25,555 nucleotides of DNA from an uncultured Campylobacter sp. (GCF_938045345.1 NZ_CALIMS010000054.1:1-25555); one strand, 5' to 3'; shown: positions 17,195-24,794, counted from the stretch's first letter. Notes: a model not told the origin generated them from the sequence alone. A program made the numbers and translations.

Positions 17195-18256
17195 TTATGA
17201 GCCTAAACTTGTTTTTAAAAATTTCATCGAGTCCTCTCTTTTACGGCGCAACGCCTCATTTACACTATCCCAATCGATAGTCGCGTCCAACCGCGCGTCT
17301 TTGGGATCTTGCAAAGCTCTATCTTCAAGCCCGAACGAGCCCAAAAGCGAGCTAAAGCGCGACGCGCCGCGACTGGCATTAACGAGCACAAAAAACGGCT
17401 TATTAAAGATTATGGAAAATACGCAGCCGTGAAATGAGTCGGTTAGCACAAACTCCGCGCCCGCAATAGCGCTTAACCATGCTTTTATGCCGATGCGGTT
17501 GCCGCGGTCGTTCACCTCATATATCTCTAGGCCGCTTTGCTTTTTTAGTAGCTCTATCGCCGCTTCAGAGCGAGGCGATGGATCTAGGATATAGGCAAAA
17601 CCCTTGCGCTGCGGTGCATGGCTTAAAAATTTATCGTAAATCTCTTTGTTAGCCAAAAGTGTAGGATCCAGTACCAAGTGCGCATCTACGCCAAAGCATT
17701 CGCGTGCAAGCTTTACACCATCGCACTCACGCACCGAAATAGCTTTAAATTTAGCCAAATTTGCAGCGTGAGCTTTTAAATCTGCGGGATTTTTAAGCCC
17801 ACAGAGCCTATCTCCGCCGAAGCTTGCAGCATAGGCGATCCGCGTGCAGTTAGGCGGCAAAAATCCAAGGCTAAAGCAATCTGCAAAATCCGCAAAATAG
17901 CTAGGACGAAAAACCTGATCGCTTCCTAAAATCACCGCTTCAAAGCGTTCTTTCTCGCACAGCGCTTTTAAATCCGCAGGCGTGCAAACAGGCGCGGTTA
18001 AAGGAATATTTTCCGCTACAAACTCGCTAGTATCGCGCTCGTAAGAGGGATTAAATTTCGCGCCGCAAAGCTCCTTTTTAAGTGCGCATGCCATTAAAAA
18101 TTTAATATACGCAATCGATAGTTTACTTCTTTGCAGGCGCAAGTTTATGAGACGTGGCTCATGCCCTAGCCCCATTAGCACGCGACTTAGCGCATAAGCT
18201 TGTAAAATTCCGCCGTAATTATTTACTAGCGGCAGGGTAAAAATCCCGATCTTCAT
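17195..18256 (-). CDS. Polysaccharide pyruvyl transferase family protein
   Basis: Members of this family (PS_pyruv_trans) move a pyruvyl group from phosphoenolpyruvate to a sugar as a ketal; some members are instead plain glycosyltransferase-like enzymes. The 353 residues show the family marks: FTLPLVNNYGGILQAYAL at 6-23, VILGSDQVFRP at 108-118, AYAASFGG at 141-148, ISVRE at 173-177, VLDPTLL at 195-201, and VLTDSFHGCVFSIIF at 270-284. Start ATG 18256 overlaps the FrhB-like stop as ATGA, a pairing often seen in surface-polysaccharide loci. No counterpart is known to me in the C. jejuni pgl locus. It could pyruvylate the N-glycan or another lipid-linked glycan; this is inferred from context. 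Confidence 0.85.
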   Translation of the reverse strand: MKIGIFTLPLVNNYGGILQAYALSRVLMGLGHEPRLINLRLQRSKLSIAYIKFLMACALKKELCGAKFNPSYERDTSEFVAENIPLTAPVCTPADLKALCEKERFEAVILGSDQVFRPSYFADFADCFSLGFLPPNCTRIAYAASFGGDRLCGLKNPADLKAHAANLAKFKAISVRECDGVKLARECFGVDAHLVLDPTLLANKEIYDKFLSHAPQRKGFAYILDPSPRSEAAIELLKKQSGLEIYEVNDRGNRIGIKAWLSAIAGAEFVLTDSFHGCVFSIIFNKPFFVLVNASRGASRFSSLLGSFGLEDRALQDPKDARLDATIDWDSVNEALRRKREDSMKFLKTSLGS

Positions 18257-19875
18257 GCAAACTTCCTATAAATTTTATATGCCGCGATCTTTGGTAGCGC
18301 CAAAAGCGCTAGCACTTTATTCGCAGCGGCAATTTTTTTAAGCCTAGCAGCGATGAAATCATCACAATCAAAATGCGTAGCGCTATATCGCTGGATCTGA
18401 AGCTTCTGGCGCAAGATGTAACGCCTAAGCGGATTTTTCGCGCCGTAGAAAATTTCGTTTTTGCACTCCACCTGGCTTTGCTGCGAGCGCTGCACCTCCG
18501 CTGCGGATATCCGCTCGCAAAAAATCGCCTCGCGTGCCTGCTTCGTAGGCTGCGAAAACAGCGCGTCGATCTGAGCTGTGCGCGTAATTACGAGCGATGT
18601 GCCGCGCCACTCGCTTATTTCGCTTTGTAGCCACGCATCCATCAGCACGACGTCGGCGCATTTGGCAAAAACGTCGGTGCAGGCGTTGCACGCAAGAGGC
18701 GTAAAAGCGCGCGAACTCCAGTACGCAAAGGCGCTACTACTGCGATCATCTATCGCCTCGCTGCCGTCTATAGCGCTGAATTTAAAGCCAAAGCTCATCG
18801 CGCTTTTGCCCGCGATTTTATATCTGTAATTAACCGCCGCGAGCTGCTTACGCTCTTTAAACGCAAGATCTGCCAGCTTATGCGTAAAACCAGCACCCTT
18901 GCCCTGTCCGCAAACCAGCCCAATAATAAAGCTTATGCGGGATTTAAGGCGCGGATTTTTACTCGCAGCAAGCCTTAAGGCCTTGGCAAAACACGGCAGC
19001 GCGCTAATCGCGTATCTGCCCTCACGGCGCGACATCTCTTTTAGCACTGTTTCAAGCGTGAGCGGATAGTAAGCGGACGAGCGCGCGCGAGTAAGCTCAT
19101 CGGCATTTTTTATCACGCTAAATTTAAATAGCGGCACGGAATTTTCGCCCGTATAATTTCGCGTGTTTTTAGAATTCTCGCAAGCAAAATTCTGCACTGA
19201 TACGGAATTTTTACAAGAAGCTTTAGAATTCTGCGCGAAATTTTCATTTGTAAAATTCTGCACGGAATTCTGCGTAAAATTTTCGCAAAAGGAATTTTGC
19301 GTACTCGTAAAATTTATAGAATCATCATCCGCCAAATTCTGCGTTAAATTCGGAATTGCGGAATTCTGTTCGGAATTTTTGGTTGCGGAATTTTGCAAAT
19401 TCTGTGGCTGCGCTAAATTATTGCAGGCAGAAAAATCCCGCTTGGGATTTTGGGCTATAAAATCCCCCTCGTCCGCAGGCACGGCGCAAATCGCGTAATC
19501 TATGAGCCCGCGCGCAAAAAGCTCGCGAAAAATATAATCTCCCGCGCCGCCGCTTGCACTGCTTAGGCGCTGCGCTTCATCTTTTTTGTAGAATTTGTAA
19601 GTGGCTAAAAATCTGCCAAAATCAGGACCAAAGCTTTCCAGCTCTGAGTATGATTTAGAATTTAGCTCATTTTCAAGCATGTCTTTTTCGTAAAATGGGC
19701 AGACTTTTAGACAAATATCACATTTGTCGCGGCACCCTTCGCCCTCCTCGGGCGCGTAAAATCCATTGCCTCCAAGCCGCATTTTTAGCACGCTAAAAGG
19801 GCAGCTGCTCGCGCAGACGCCGCAGCCGATACAGCGGTCTTTCGTAACTACTTCGCTAATTACATTGAAGCTCAA
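18253..19875 (-). CDS. FrhB-like Fe-S flavoprotein (coenzyme F420 hydrogenase/dehydrogenase beta-subunit family) with a repeat insert
   Basis: A 540-residue protein with two ferredoxin-type 4Fe-4S sites at the N-terminus (C15, C18, C21, C25 and C48, C52, C55, C59), the FrhB N-domain hallmark SASGGAGDYIFRELF at about 106-120, the C-domain motifs SALPCFAKAL (C295) and GLVCGQGK (C322), and a late Cys group C396, C399, C406 followed by DVVLMDAW. Residues 158-247 are an Asn-rich insert made of AATT-cored repeats, between the two domains. The start is TTG 19875, supported by a strong AAGGAGG site five bases upstream and a TTGA overlap with the flippase stop. Relatives occur beside pyruvyl transferases in polysaccharide loci. 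Their reaction is not established, and Campylobacter is not known to make F420. Confidence 0.85.
   Translation of the reverse strand: MSFNVISEVVTKDRCIGCGVCASSCPFSVLKMRLGGNGFYAPEEGEGCRDKCDICLKVCPFYEKDMLENELNSKSYSELESFGPDFGRFLATYKFYKKDEAQRLSSASGGAGDYIFRELFARGLIDYAICAVPADEGDFIAQNPKRDFSACNNLAQPQNLQNSATKNSEQNSAIPNLTQNLADDDSINFTSTQNSFCENFTQNSVQNFTNENFAQNSKASCKNSVSVQNFACENSKNTRNYTGENSVPLFKFSVIKNADELTRARSSAYYPLTLETVLKEMSRREGRYAISALPCFAKALRLAASKNPRLKSRISFIIGLVCGQGKGAGFTHKLADLAFKERKQLAAVNYRYKIAGKSAMSFGFKFSAIDGSEAIDDRSSSAFAYWSSRAFTPLACNACTDVFAKCADVVLMDAWLQSEISEWRGTSLVITRTAQIDALFSQPTKQAREAIFCERISAAEVQRSQQSQVECKNEIFYGAKNPLRRYILRQKLQIQRYSATHFDCDDFIAARLKKIAAANKVLALLALPKIAAYKIYRKFA
19135..19404 (-). repeat. 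AATT-cored repeat tract inside the FrhB-like gene
   Basis: Encodes residues 158-247. On the plus strand AATT cores (GAATTC, AAATTC, GAATTT, AAATTT) recur at spacings I count as 12, 15, 18 and 21 bases, all multiples of three, so Asn is always read as AAT followed by Ser, Phe or a similar residue. The antisense frame is also open, which is a by-product of the palindromic cores. Confidence 0.7.
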
Positions 19876-21410
19876 GCCCGCCTCCTTATCTTTGCCGCAA
19901 TTCCGCCAAAAATCGCGCGTTCGTAGTCATTCATCGCCCAAAAATACGCGCTTAGCACAAACATAGCCGAATAAAGCCCGCCGCAAATTAGCAAAAAGCT
20001 CACTCCATGCAAGCCTAGTGCATAATTTATCACTAGGCTTGCTGCGATTGCAGGAGCAAATTTTACTACCATCGCGCCGATATTTCGCCAAAATTTAGCG
20101 ATGTCAAGTCCGATTACACGAGCATAGTAGATATTCATCACGCAGATATTTAGCAAGGTGATAGCAAAAGCCGTGCCGCACGCAGCGCCCACGCCACCGT
20201 AAGCCTTAGCTAGCGGGATAGAAATAGCGATATTTACGAGCGTGACGCAAAACGCGGCGATTGAGCGAAATTTGACTTTGTTTTTTGCCTGAAGCACGGC
20301 TAGGCCTAAATTTTGAATCAACGGCACGCTTACTGGAAGCACCAAAATAAGCGCGATCGCGTATGAAATTTCATAATTTGCGCCAGCCCATAGCACGATA
20401 AACTCCCGCCCAAAAATCACCAAAAGCGACGCGATAAAAAATATCACGTAAAATTGCAACCTGCCTATTTTGATAAATTCTGCGCTAAGCTCGGAATCAG
20501 TGGAGTTGGCAGAAACCATTTTGGCAATTTTAGGAAGCATTACGCCGCTAATGGTGAGCGAAAGCGTGACGAAAGTGGCATTTATTGTGCTTGCTACGGC
20601 ATACGTGGAGACCGCTGTAGCGCCTGCGACCGCGCCTAAGATAAAATTATCGACATTCCAGTTTACTTGATCGACTACGATGCCTAAAAATATAAAAAAC
20701 GAGTAGCCAAAAATTTGCTTAAGCGTGGAGGCGTCGAAATTTCGCACGCTTATCACGGGCGAGACTTTACGCTTGCAGTAGATGAAATCTGCCGCGACGC
20801 AGATTAAATTTACCGCCGTAGCGATGATTACGATCGCGATAGCCTTATATCCCAAAAGTAGCGCAGGCACCGCAGCTAGTGGCAGAGCGATCGTACGAAA
20901 GATCCCAATTAGCTTGATAAATACGAAATTCTCATGCGCCGTAAGGATCGACGAATAGATGCTAAAAGGAAAGCTAATCGCTAAATTTACAGTTAGTAGC
21001 ATTAGCATAATGCGAATTTCGCCCATCTCACTAGCGCTTAGCTTAGCGCCAAAAATCGCGTGCAGATTAGCTAGCAGCGCAGCTCCTGCAATCACGATCA
21101 CCGCGCTCATTACCAAATACACGCTAAAAATCGTGCCGTGCAGCTTATGCATGCGCTCCACTTCGCCGCTTGAGACGTATTTGGCGGTATAGACCGTCAC
21201 GGCGTTACCAAAGCCTAAATCCAAAATCGCCAAATAGCCAATAACACTGCTAGCTAAAGAATACAGCCCAAACTCGCTCTGCCCCAGCGCCCGCAGAAAA
21301 AACGGCGTATAAACCAAAGTAAGTATCGTAGAAACAAAGATATTCACATACGATAGCACGACGCCGAGCTTGCGCTGCGCGGCTTCGGGGGCGTTTAGAA
21401 TTTTAAGCAA
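19872..21410 (-). CDS. MVF/MATE-type oligosaccharide flippase (Wzx-like)
   Basis: A 512-residue, very hydrophobic protein with about 12 to 14 membrane segments. The N-terminal VVLSYVNIFVSTILTLVYTP at 17-36 and LGQSEFGLYSLASSVIGYLA are typical of the polysaccharide-transport (PST) flippases that move undecaprenyl-PP-linked glycans to the periplasm. Start is TTG 21410, with AAGGA eight bases upstream. No alternative ATG fits better. In C. jejuni this place, next to galE, is taken by the ABC-type flippase PglK, and no ABC transporter is present in this window. It is therefore the best candidate for flipping the N-glycan precursor here. Confidence 0.88.
   Translation of the reverse strand: MLKILNAPEAAQRKLGVVLSYVNIFVSTILTLVYTPFFLRALGQSEFGLYSLASSVIGYLAILDLGFGNAVTVYTAKYVSSGEVERMHKLHGTIFSVYLVMSAVIVIAGAALLANLHAIFGAKLSASEMGEIRIMLMLLTVNLAISFPFSIYSSILTAHENFVFIKLIGIFRTIALPLAAVPALLLGYKAIAIVIIATAVNLICVAADFIYCKRKVSPVISVRNFDASTLKQIFGYSFFIFLGIVVDQVNWNVDNFILGAVAGATAVSTYAVASTINATFVTLSLTISGVMLPKIAKMVSANSTDSELSAEFIKIGRLQFYVIFFIASLLVIFGREFIVLWAGANYEISYAIALILVLPVSVPLIQNLGLAVLQAKNKVKFRSIAAFCVTLVNIAISIPLAKAYGGVGAACGTAFAITLLNICVMNIYYARVIGLDIAKFWRNIGAMVVKFAPAIAASLVINYALGLHGVSFLLICGGLYSAMFVLSAYFWAMNDYERAIFGGIAAKIRRRA
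19881..19887 (-). promoter_or_regulatory. Strong ribosome binding site for the FrhB-like gene
   Basis: AAGGAGG on the minus strand, five bases before the TTG at 19875 and inside the end of the flippase gene. It decides the start, which otherwise would look unusual. Confidence 0.75.
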
Positions 21411-21491
21411 ACAAGGCTTCCTTTTGCTCGCCGCTATTAAACGCGGCGGAGTAAAATTTTAAAATTTCAAATCGCACTTTCACGCTAGAAC
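21411..21491 (-). other. galE-flippase spacer with a GC-rich hairpin
   Basis: This 81-bp spacer holds an inverted repeat CGCCGC (21429-21434) and GCGGCG (21443-21448) with an eight-base AT-rich loop, just upstream of the flippase ribosome site. No T-run follows, so it is not a clear terminator. It could weaken read-through or act at the mRNA level. It marks the right border of the variable module. Confidence 0.4.
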
Positions 21492-22481
21492 CTAGAGCTT
21501 TTTTTCCCAATTAAGCGCGCTTAGGATGATCTCATCCAAGCTCTCGTGCTCAGGCTGCCAAGAGGTTTTGGTGCGAATTTTATCCGCGTTTGAGATGAGG
21601 CAGGCAGGATCCCCCGCTCTGCGCGGAGCGATCTGCACTTTAAAATCCACGCCGCTTACTTTTTTAGCTTCATTGACGACCTCTTTTACGCTAAAGCCCG
21701 TGCCATATCCTACGTTAAAGACCGCGCTATCATTGCTTTGCAGATAATCAAGCACTGCCAGATGCGCGCTTGCGAGGTCCTCTACGTGGATGTAGTCGCG
21801 GATGCAGGTGCCGTCTTTGGTGTCGTAATCATCGCCGAAGATGCTCATCTTATCGCGCTTGCCGACGATCGTTTGGGTCGCAACCTTAATTAGATGTGTC
21901 GCGTTCGGGTAGTTTTGCCCGATCGTGCCGTCGCTAGCCGCGCCTGCCACATTGAAGTAGCGCAAAATTCCGTATTTAAAATTCGGATTTGCCGCCGCCG
22001 TATCTTTTAGTACCCACTCGACCATCAGCTTGCTTCTGCCGTACGGATTGATCGGGTTTTGCGGAGTTTCCTCGCTTACTTGTGGGATATCCGGCTCGCC
22101 GTAGGTTGCTGCCGTGGAGCTAAATATGAAGTCTTTCACGCCGTATTTGTTCGCAAGCGCGATCAAATTCATCGCGTTGGCGGTGTTATTTAGGTAGTAT
22201 TTTAGCGGATTTTGCGTGCTTTCAAAAACCTCGATAAACGCCGCAAAGTGAATGATCGCATCAAACTTCTCGCGCCCAAAAAGCTTCTCGATTGCGGGGG
22301 TATTTTCTAGGCTTTCCTGCACGAACTCAAACTCGCCCACGTCGCGAAGCGCCTCGATCGCTCGCATTGAGCCTTTGCAAAGATTATCCAGTATGACGAC
22401 GTCGTGGCGGTTCGCTTCTAAAAGCGCCTTTGCAACGTGGCTGCCGATATATCCCGCGCCGCCTGTGATTAAAATTTTCAT
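21492..22481 (-). CDS. galE: GalE/Gne, UDP-glucose (UDP-GlcNAc) 4-epimerase
   Basis: Cytoplasmic SDR epimerase that makes UDP-Gal and, in Campylobacter where it is called Gne, UDP-GalNAc, the donor for PglA, PglJ and PglH. The 329 residues carry the NAD loop GGAGYIGSH at 7-15, HFAAF at 78-82, FSSTAATYGE at 120-129, the catalytic pair Y147 and K151 in PYGRSK, and RYFNVAGA. Length is normal. Start ATG 22481 follows an AAGGAG site. It is the first gene after a good -10 box and probably heads the glycosylation operon, as gne flanks pgl in C. jejuni. Sequence alone does not settle UDP-Glc versus UDP-GlcNAc preference. Confidence 0.94.
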   Translation of the reverse strand: MKILITGGAGYIGSHVAKALLEANRHDVVILDNLCKGSMRAIEALRDVGEFEFVQESLENTPAIEKLFGREKFDAIIHFAAFIEVFESTQNPLKYYLNNTANAMNLIALANKYGVKDFIFSSTAATYGEPDIPQVSEETPQNPINPYGRSKLMVEWVLKDTAAANPNFKYGILRYFNVAGAASDGTIGQNYPNATHLIKVATQTIVGKRDKMSIFGDDYDTKDGTCIRDYIHVEDLASAHLAVLDYLQSNDSAVFNVGYGTGFSVKEVVNEAKKVSGVDFKVQIAPRRAGDPACLISNADKIRTKTSWQPEHESLDEIILSALNWEKKL

Positions 22482-22533
22482 CTCTTCTCCTTCGGATCAA
22501 ATTTATCAAAATACGCGATTATAGCCCCTTAGA
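22482..22533 (-). promoter_or_regulatory. Probable promoter of the galE-pgl operon
   Basis: On the minus strand a perfect TATAAT box (22518-22523) lies just after the ligase stop codon, and an AAGGAG ribosome site (22487-22492) precedes the galE ATG. A start point about seven bases past the box would give a leader of about 30 bases. No -35 box is clear, as is common for Campylobacter sigma-70 promoters. Confidence 0.6.
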
Positions 22534-23388
22534 TTAAATCTCCGGTCGCACGCGCAAAAATACGGGGAAGCGCGGCTTTTTTTCGCGGGTTAAATTTTGG
22601 TATTGATAGGTGATGATCGTGCCTACCTTAGGCGGATTTGCCCGCATTTCGTCGCTAAAGCCCGTGCCTACTTTAAATTTCACCCCGCTACGTAGATCCA
22701 CGCAGCTAAGCGAACCCATCTTACCCTCGTTTTTGCCGTAGCCCGGGTTGATTTTTACGACCTTGCAATCGCTATCGTGCGTCTTTTTGTATTTTAAAAT
22801 TTTATCGCTGCGCCCGCTCTCATAAAGCGCGTTTGGATCGCGCAGTACGACCCCCTCGCCGCCCGCGGCGATGACGCGATCAAAATACGCCTGCACGTCG
22901 GCGTGCGTGCTTACCGGAGTTTGCTGCACGATGAGCAAATTTTGCGCGCCGCTTGAGGCGATAAAATTTCTTAAAATTTCCATCTTCGCGCTTAGGTTTT
23001 TCTGCTCCTTCGGCAGGTCAAACGCATAAAATTTTACCCTGCTCCAGCGCTCATCGGGCACGCTAGAAGAGACGATCGAAACGAGCTGTTCAAACTCTCC
23101 GCGCGCCGTGTATAGCTCGCCGTCTACGAAAAACGGCGGAAAGCCCGCGCTCCAGCCCTCAGGAGCGTTTATGATCTTGCCGCGTCTGGAGCGCAGATTA
23201 CGCCCGTCCCAGATCGCGCGCACGCCGTCTAGCTTCTCGCTGATCACCCAGCCCGTGATATTCATGCCCGGGACGTACTCTTTAAGCAGCATCGGTTTAA
23301 ATTTAGCCTCATCCGCGACCGCGCCGCAGGCCAAAAATAGCGCACCCAAAACCGCGCCTTTTAAAATTTTAAAAATTTCACTTCGCAT
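22534..23388 (-). CDS. Exported ATP-dependent DNA ligase (LigE-type, minimal)
   Basis: A 284-residue minimal ligase with a signal peptide: basic start MRSEIFKILK, hydrophobic stretch to about residue 20, then a likely cleavage after AVA (26). A Cys at 21 makes a lipoprotein conceivable but the lipobox is poor. Ligase motifs: motif I EKLDGVRA with the AMP-binding K52, motif III-like VDGELY at 88-93, FYAFDLP, motif IV GEGVVLRDP, motif V ILKYKK, and a short OB domain after about 200. Such periplasmic ligases are known in Campylobacter, Neisseria and Haemophilus and are linked to repair or uptake of DNA outside the cytoplasm. The start overlaps the exonuclease end by eleven bases. Confidence 0.88.
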   Translation of the reverse strand: MRSEIFKILKGAVLGALFLACGAVADEAKFKPMLLKEYVPGMNITGWVISEKLDGVRAIWDGRNLRSRRGKIINAPEGWSAGFPPFFVDGELYTARGEFEQLVSIVSSSVPDERWSRVKFYAFDLPKEQKNLSAKMEILRNFIASSGAQNLLIVQQTPVSTHADVQAYFDRVIAAGGEGVVLRDPNALYESGRSDKILKYKKTHDSDCKVVKINPGYGKNEGKMGSLSCVDLRSGVKFKVGTGFSDEMRANPPKVGTIITYQYQNLTREKKPRFPVFLRVRPEI

Positions 23389-24739
23389 ATGCCGCTAGCT
23401 CCCTTTCTATAAAGTCGCAAAAAACGGGCGTATAGCTCATGCCCGCGCACTCTTTTTGCAAAAATTCGCCCATCACCGCGATATAATTTAGATAATCGTC
23501 CTTGGTGATCTTGCCGCGCAAAAGCTCGTATTTTAAAAACAGCCAGTAGGTGTTGAGCACGTCGGATCTGCAGTACTCGTCGATCTTGGCCTGCTCGCCT
23601 GCGTAATACAGCTGCAGGACTTGATCGCCGCGCACGTCGTATTTGCCGGGAAGGCCCACGCTGGCGCAGATATGATCGAGCTTGAGTCCGCGAATGGCAC
23701 CAAAATCGCTGATGTGATCGAGCAAGTCCAGATGGAACCGCCCGTCGTAGCGGCTGCGGTAGTTCTCCCATTTGCTCTTGTTGTTATCGCGATCGTTCGT
23801 CTCAAAATACGCTGCGGCGCTTAGATCATAGCACATCGCGCGCGCCATAATCATCGGCAGATCGAACCCGCGCCCGTTGAAACTCACTAGCCGCGGATTA
23901 AAATCCTCGATGAAGGCTAGGAATTTTGCGATTTTATCGCGCTCGTTCTCGCCATCAAGCGTCGAGACGCGCAAAAATCTGCCGAATCCGTCCGCCATCA
24001 CGGCGCTAATGCTAACGACGCGGTGGAAGCAGACGGGCAGGAATTCGCTGCCGGTTTTTTCTTTGAAAATCTCCATCGCCCTAAGCGAGAGCAATTTGTG
24101 GTTTAAAATTTTGCTTTTATCCGCGTTAAAGATCAATTGCTCGCCGTAAATTTTAAAATTTAGCGCGTTTAACGCGAGATCTTGCGCGGAATTTGAAGCG
24201 AGATTTTCGCTCTTTAAGCTTTGGGATGCGGAGCTTTGAGGCGTAGAGCTTTCCGCCGCGAAATTCTGAGGCACAGGGCTTCGGAGAGTAGAATTTTCCG
24301 TCGCAGAGCTCTGCGCTGCGGAGCTTTGAGGCGCGGTATCGTCATAGGTTAAATTTAGCGACGCAGAATTTTTGGGCGCCGTATTTTGCGACATGAAATT
24401 TTCGCTCGTAAAATTTCCCTGCGCGAGATTTTCAGCGGAATTTTCACTGGCGAAGCTTTGAGACGCGACGTCTTGCTGCGTAAAGCTTTGCAGTGCAGAA
24501 TTTTGCTCGAAATTTTCTATTTTAAAATTCTGCTCCGCCGAATTTACAGCAAAATTTAAAGACGCGCTTTGCTTCTCGCCGCCGATCTTTTGCGAGAGCT
24601 GCGCGTCAAGAAGCCTTGCGAAGCTTTTTTTATCGAAAGGCTCGAAGCAGCCCGCTATCGCATCCTCATCTAGCACCCGCACCAGCGCCGCTACGTCGGG
24701 GATCGTCTCGCAATCAAATACGCAGATGTAATCTTTCAT
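23378..24739 (-). CDS. PolB-type 3'-5' exonuclease with a large repeat insert
   Basis: A DEDD-fold exonuclease of the family related to the proofreading domain of DNA polymerase B. Visible motifs: Exo I FDCETIPD with D9 and E11, Exo II SFNGRGFDLPMI with D293, the middle KSKWENYRSRYDGRFHLDLL block, GLKLDHI, and Exo III EYCRSDVLNTY with D393. All four acidic residues are present. The length of 453 is well above what the core needs. The excess is residues about 58-186, an Asn/Gln/Ser-rich stretch of repeats between Exo I and the conserved HRVVSISAV region. Start ATG 24739 follows an AAAGGT-like site, 55 bp after fabI. Its role is not known; it may be a nucleic-acid trimming enzyme. Confidence 0.85.
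   Translation of the reverse strand: MKDYICVFDCETIPDVAALVRVLDEDAIAGCFEPFDKKSFARLLDAQLSQKIGGEKQSASLNFAVNSAEQNFKIENFEQNSALQSFTQQDVASQSFASENSAENLAQGNFTSENFMSQNTAPKNSASLNLTYDDTAPQSSAAQSSATENSTLRSPVPQNFAAESSTPQSSASQSLKSENLASNSAQDLALNALNFKIYGEQLIFNADKSKILNHKLLSLRAMEIFKEKTGSEFLPVCFHRVVSISAVMADGFGRFLRVSTLDGENERDKIAKFLAFIEDFNPRLVSFNGRGFDLPMIMARAMCYDLSAAAYFETNDRDNNKSKWENYRSRYDGRFHLDLLDHISDFGAIRGLKLDHICASVGLPGKYDVRGDQVLQLYYAGEQAKIDEYCRSDVLNTYWLFLKYELLRGKITKDDYLNYIAVMGEFLQKECAGMSYTPVFCDFIERELAAYAK
24182..24568 (-). repeat. Largest AATT-cored repeat tract, inside the exonuclease gene
   Basis: Encodes residues 58-186. On the plus strand cores recur mostly in steps of three bases. The right half has AAATTT, GAATTT and AAATTC cores coding for Asn-Ser or Asn-Phe. 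The left half has AAGCTT, GAGCTT and GAGCTC cores coding for Ser-Ser or Gln-Ser. The flanks are usually GCG or GC-containing triplets. No stop or frameshift occurs over the tract. Confidence 0.7.
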
Positions 24740-24794
24740 TTTCTACCTTTAAATTTTGCGGCGCGCGTCAAATTTTGCCTTTTTACGTGTCGTT

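Noticed and set aside
19163..19498. Plus-strand open frame with repeated Lys-Phe-Cys and Glu-Phe-Cys units
   Set aside because: It is the antisense reading of the repeat tract in the FrhB-like gene. Palindromic AATT cores without stops keep both strands open. The sense frame has Fe-S motifs.
22534..23388. Lipoprotein assignment for the DNA ligase
   Set aside because: Cys21 follows FLA, a poor lipobox. A type I signal peptide with AVA cleavage fits better.
23361..23771. Arg-rich frame on the minus strand overlapping the exonuclease end
   Set aside because: It is an alternate frame of the exonuclease gene, which carries Exo II and Exo III in its own frame.
24182..24568. CRISPR array or tandem minisatellite
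   Set aside because: The units are too short, imperfect and codon-phased inside an intact gene. There are no constant direct repeats with unique spacers.
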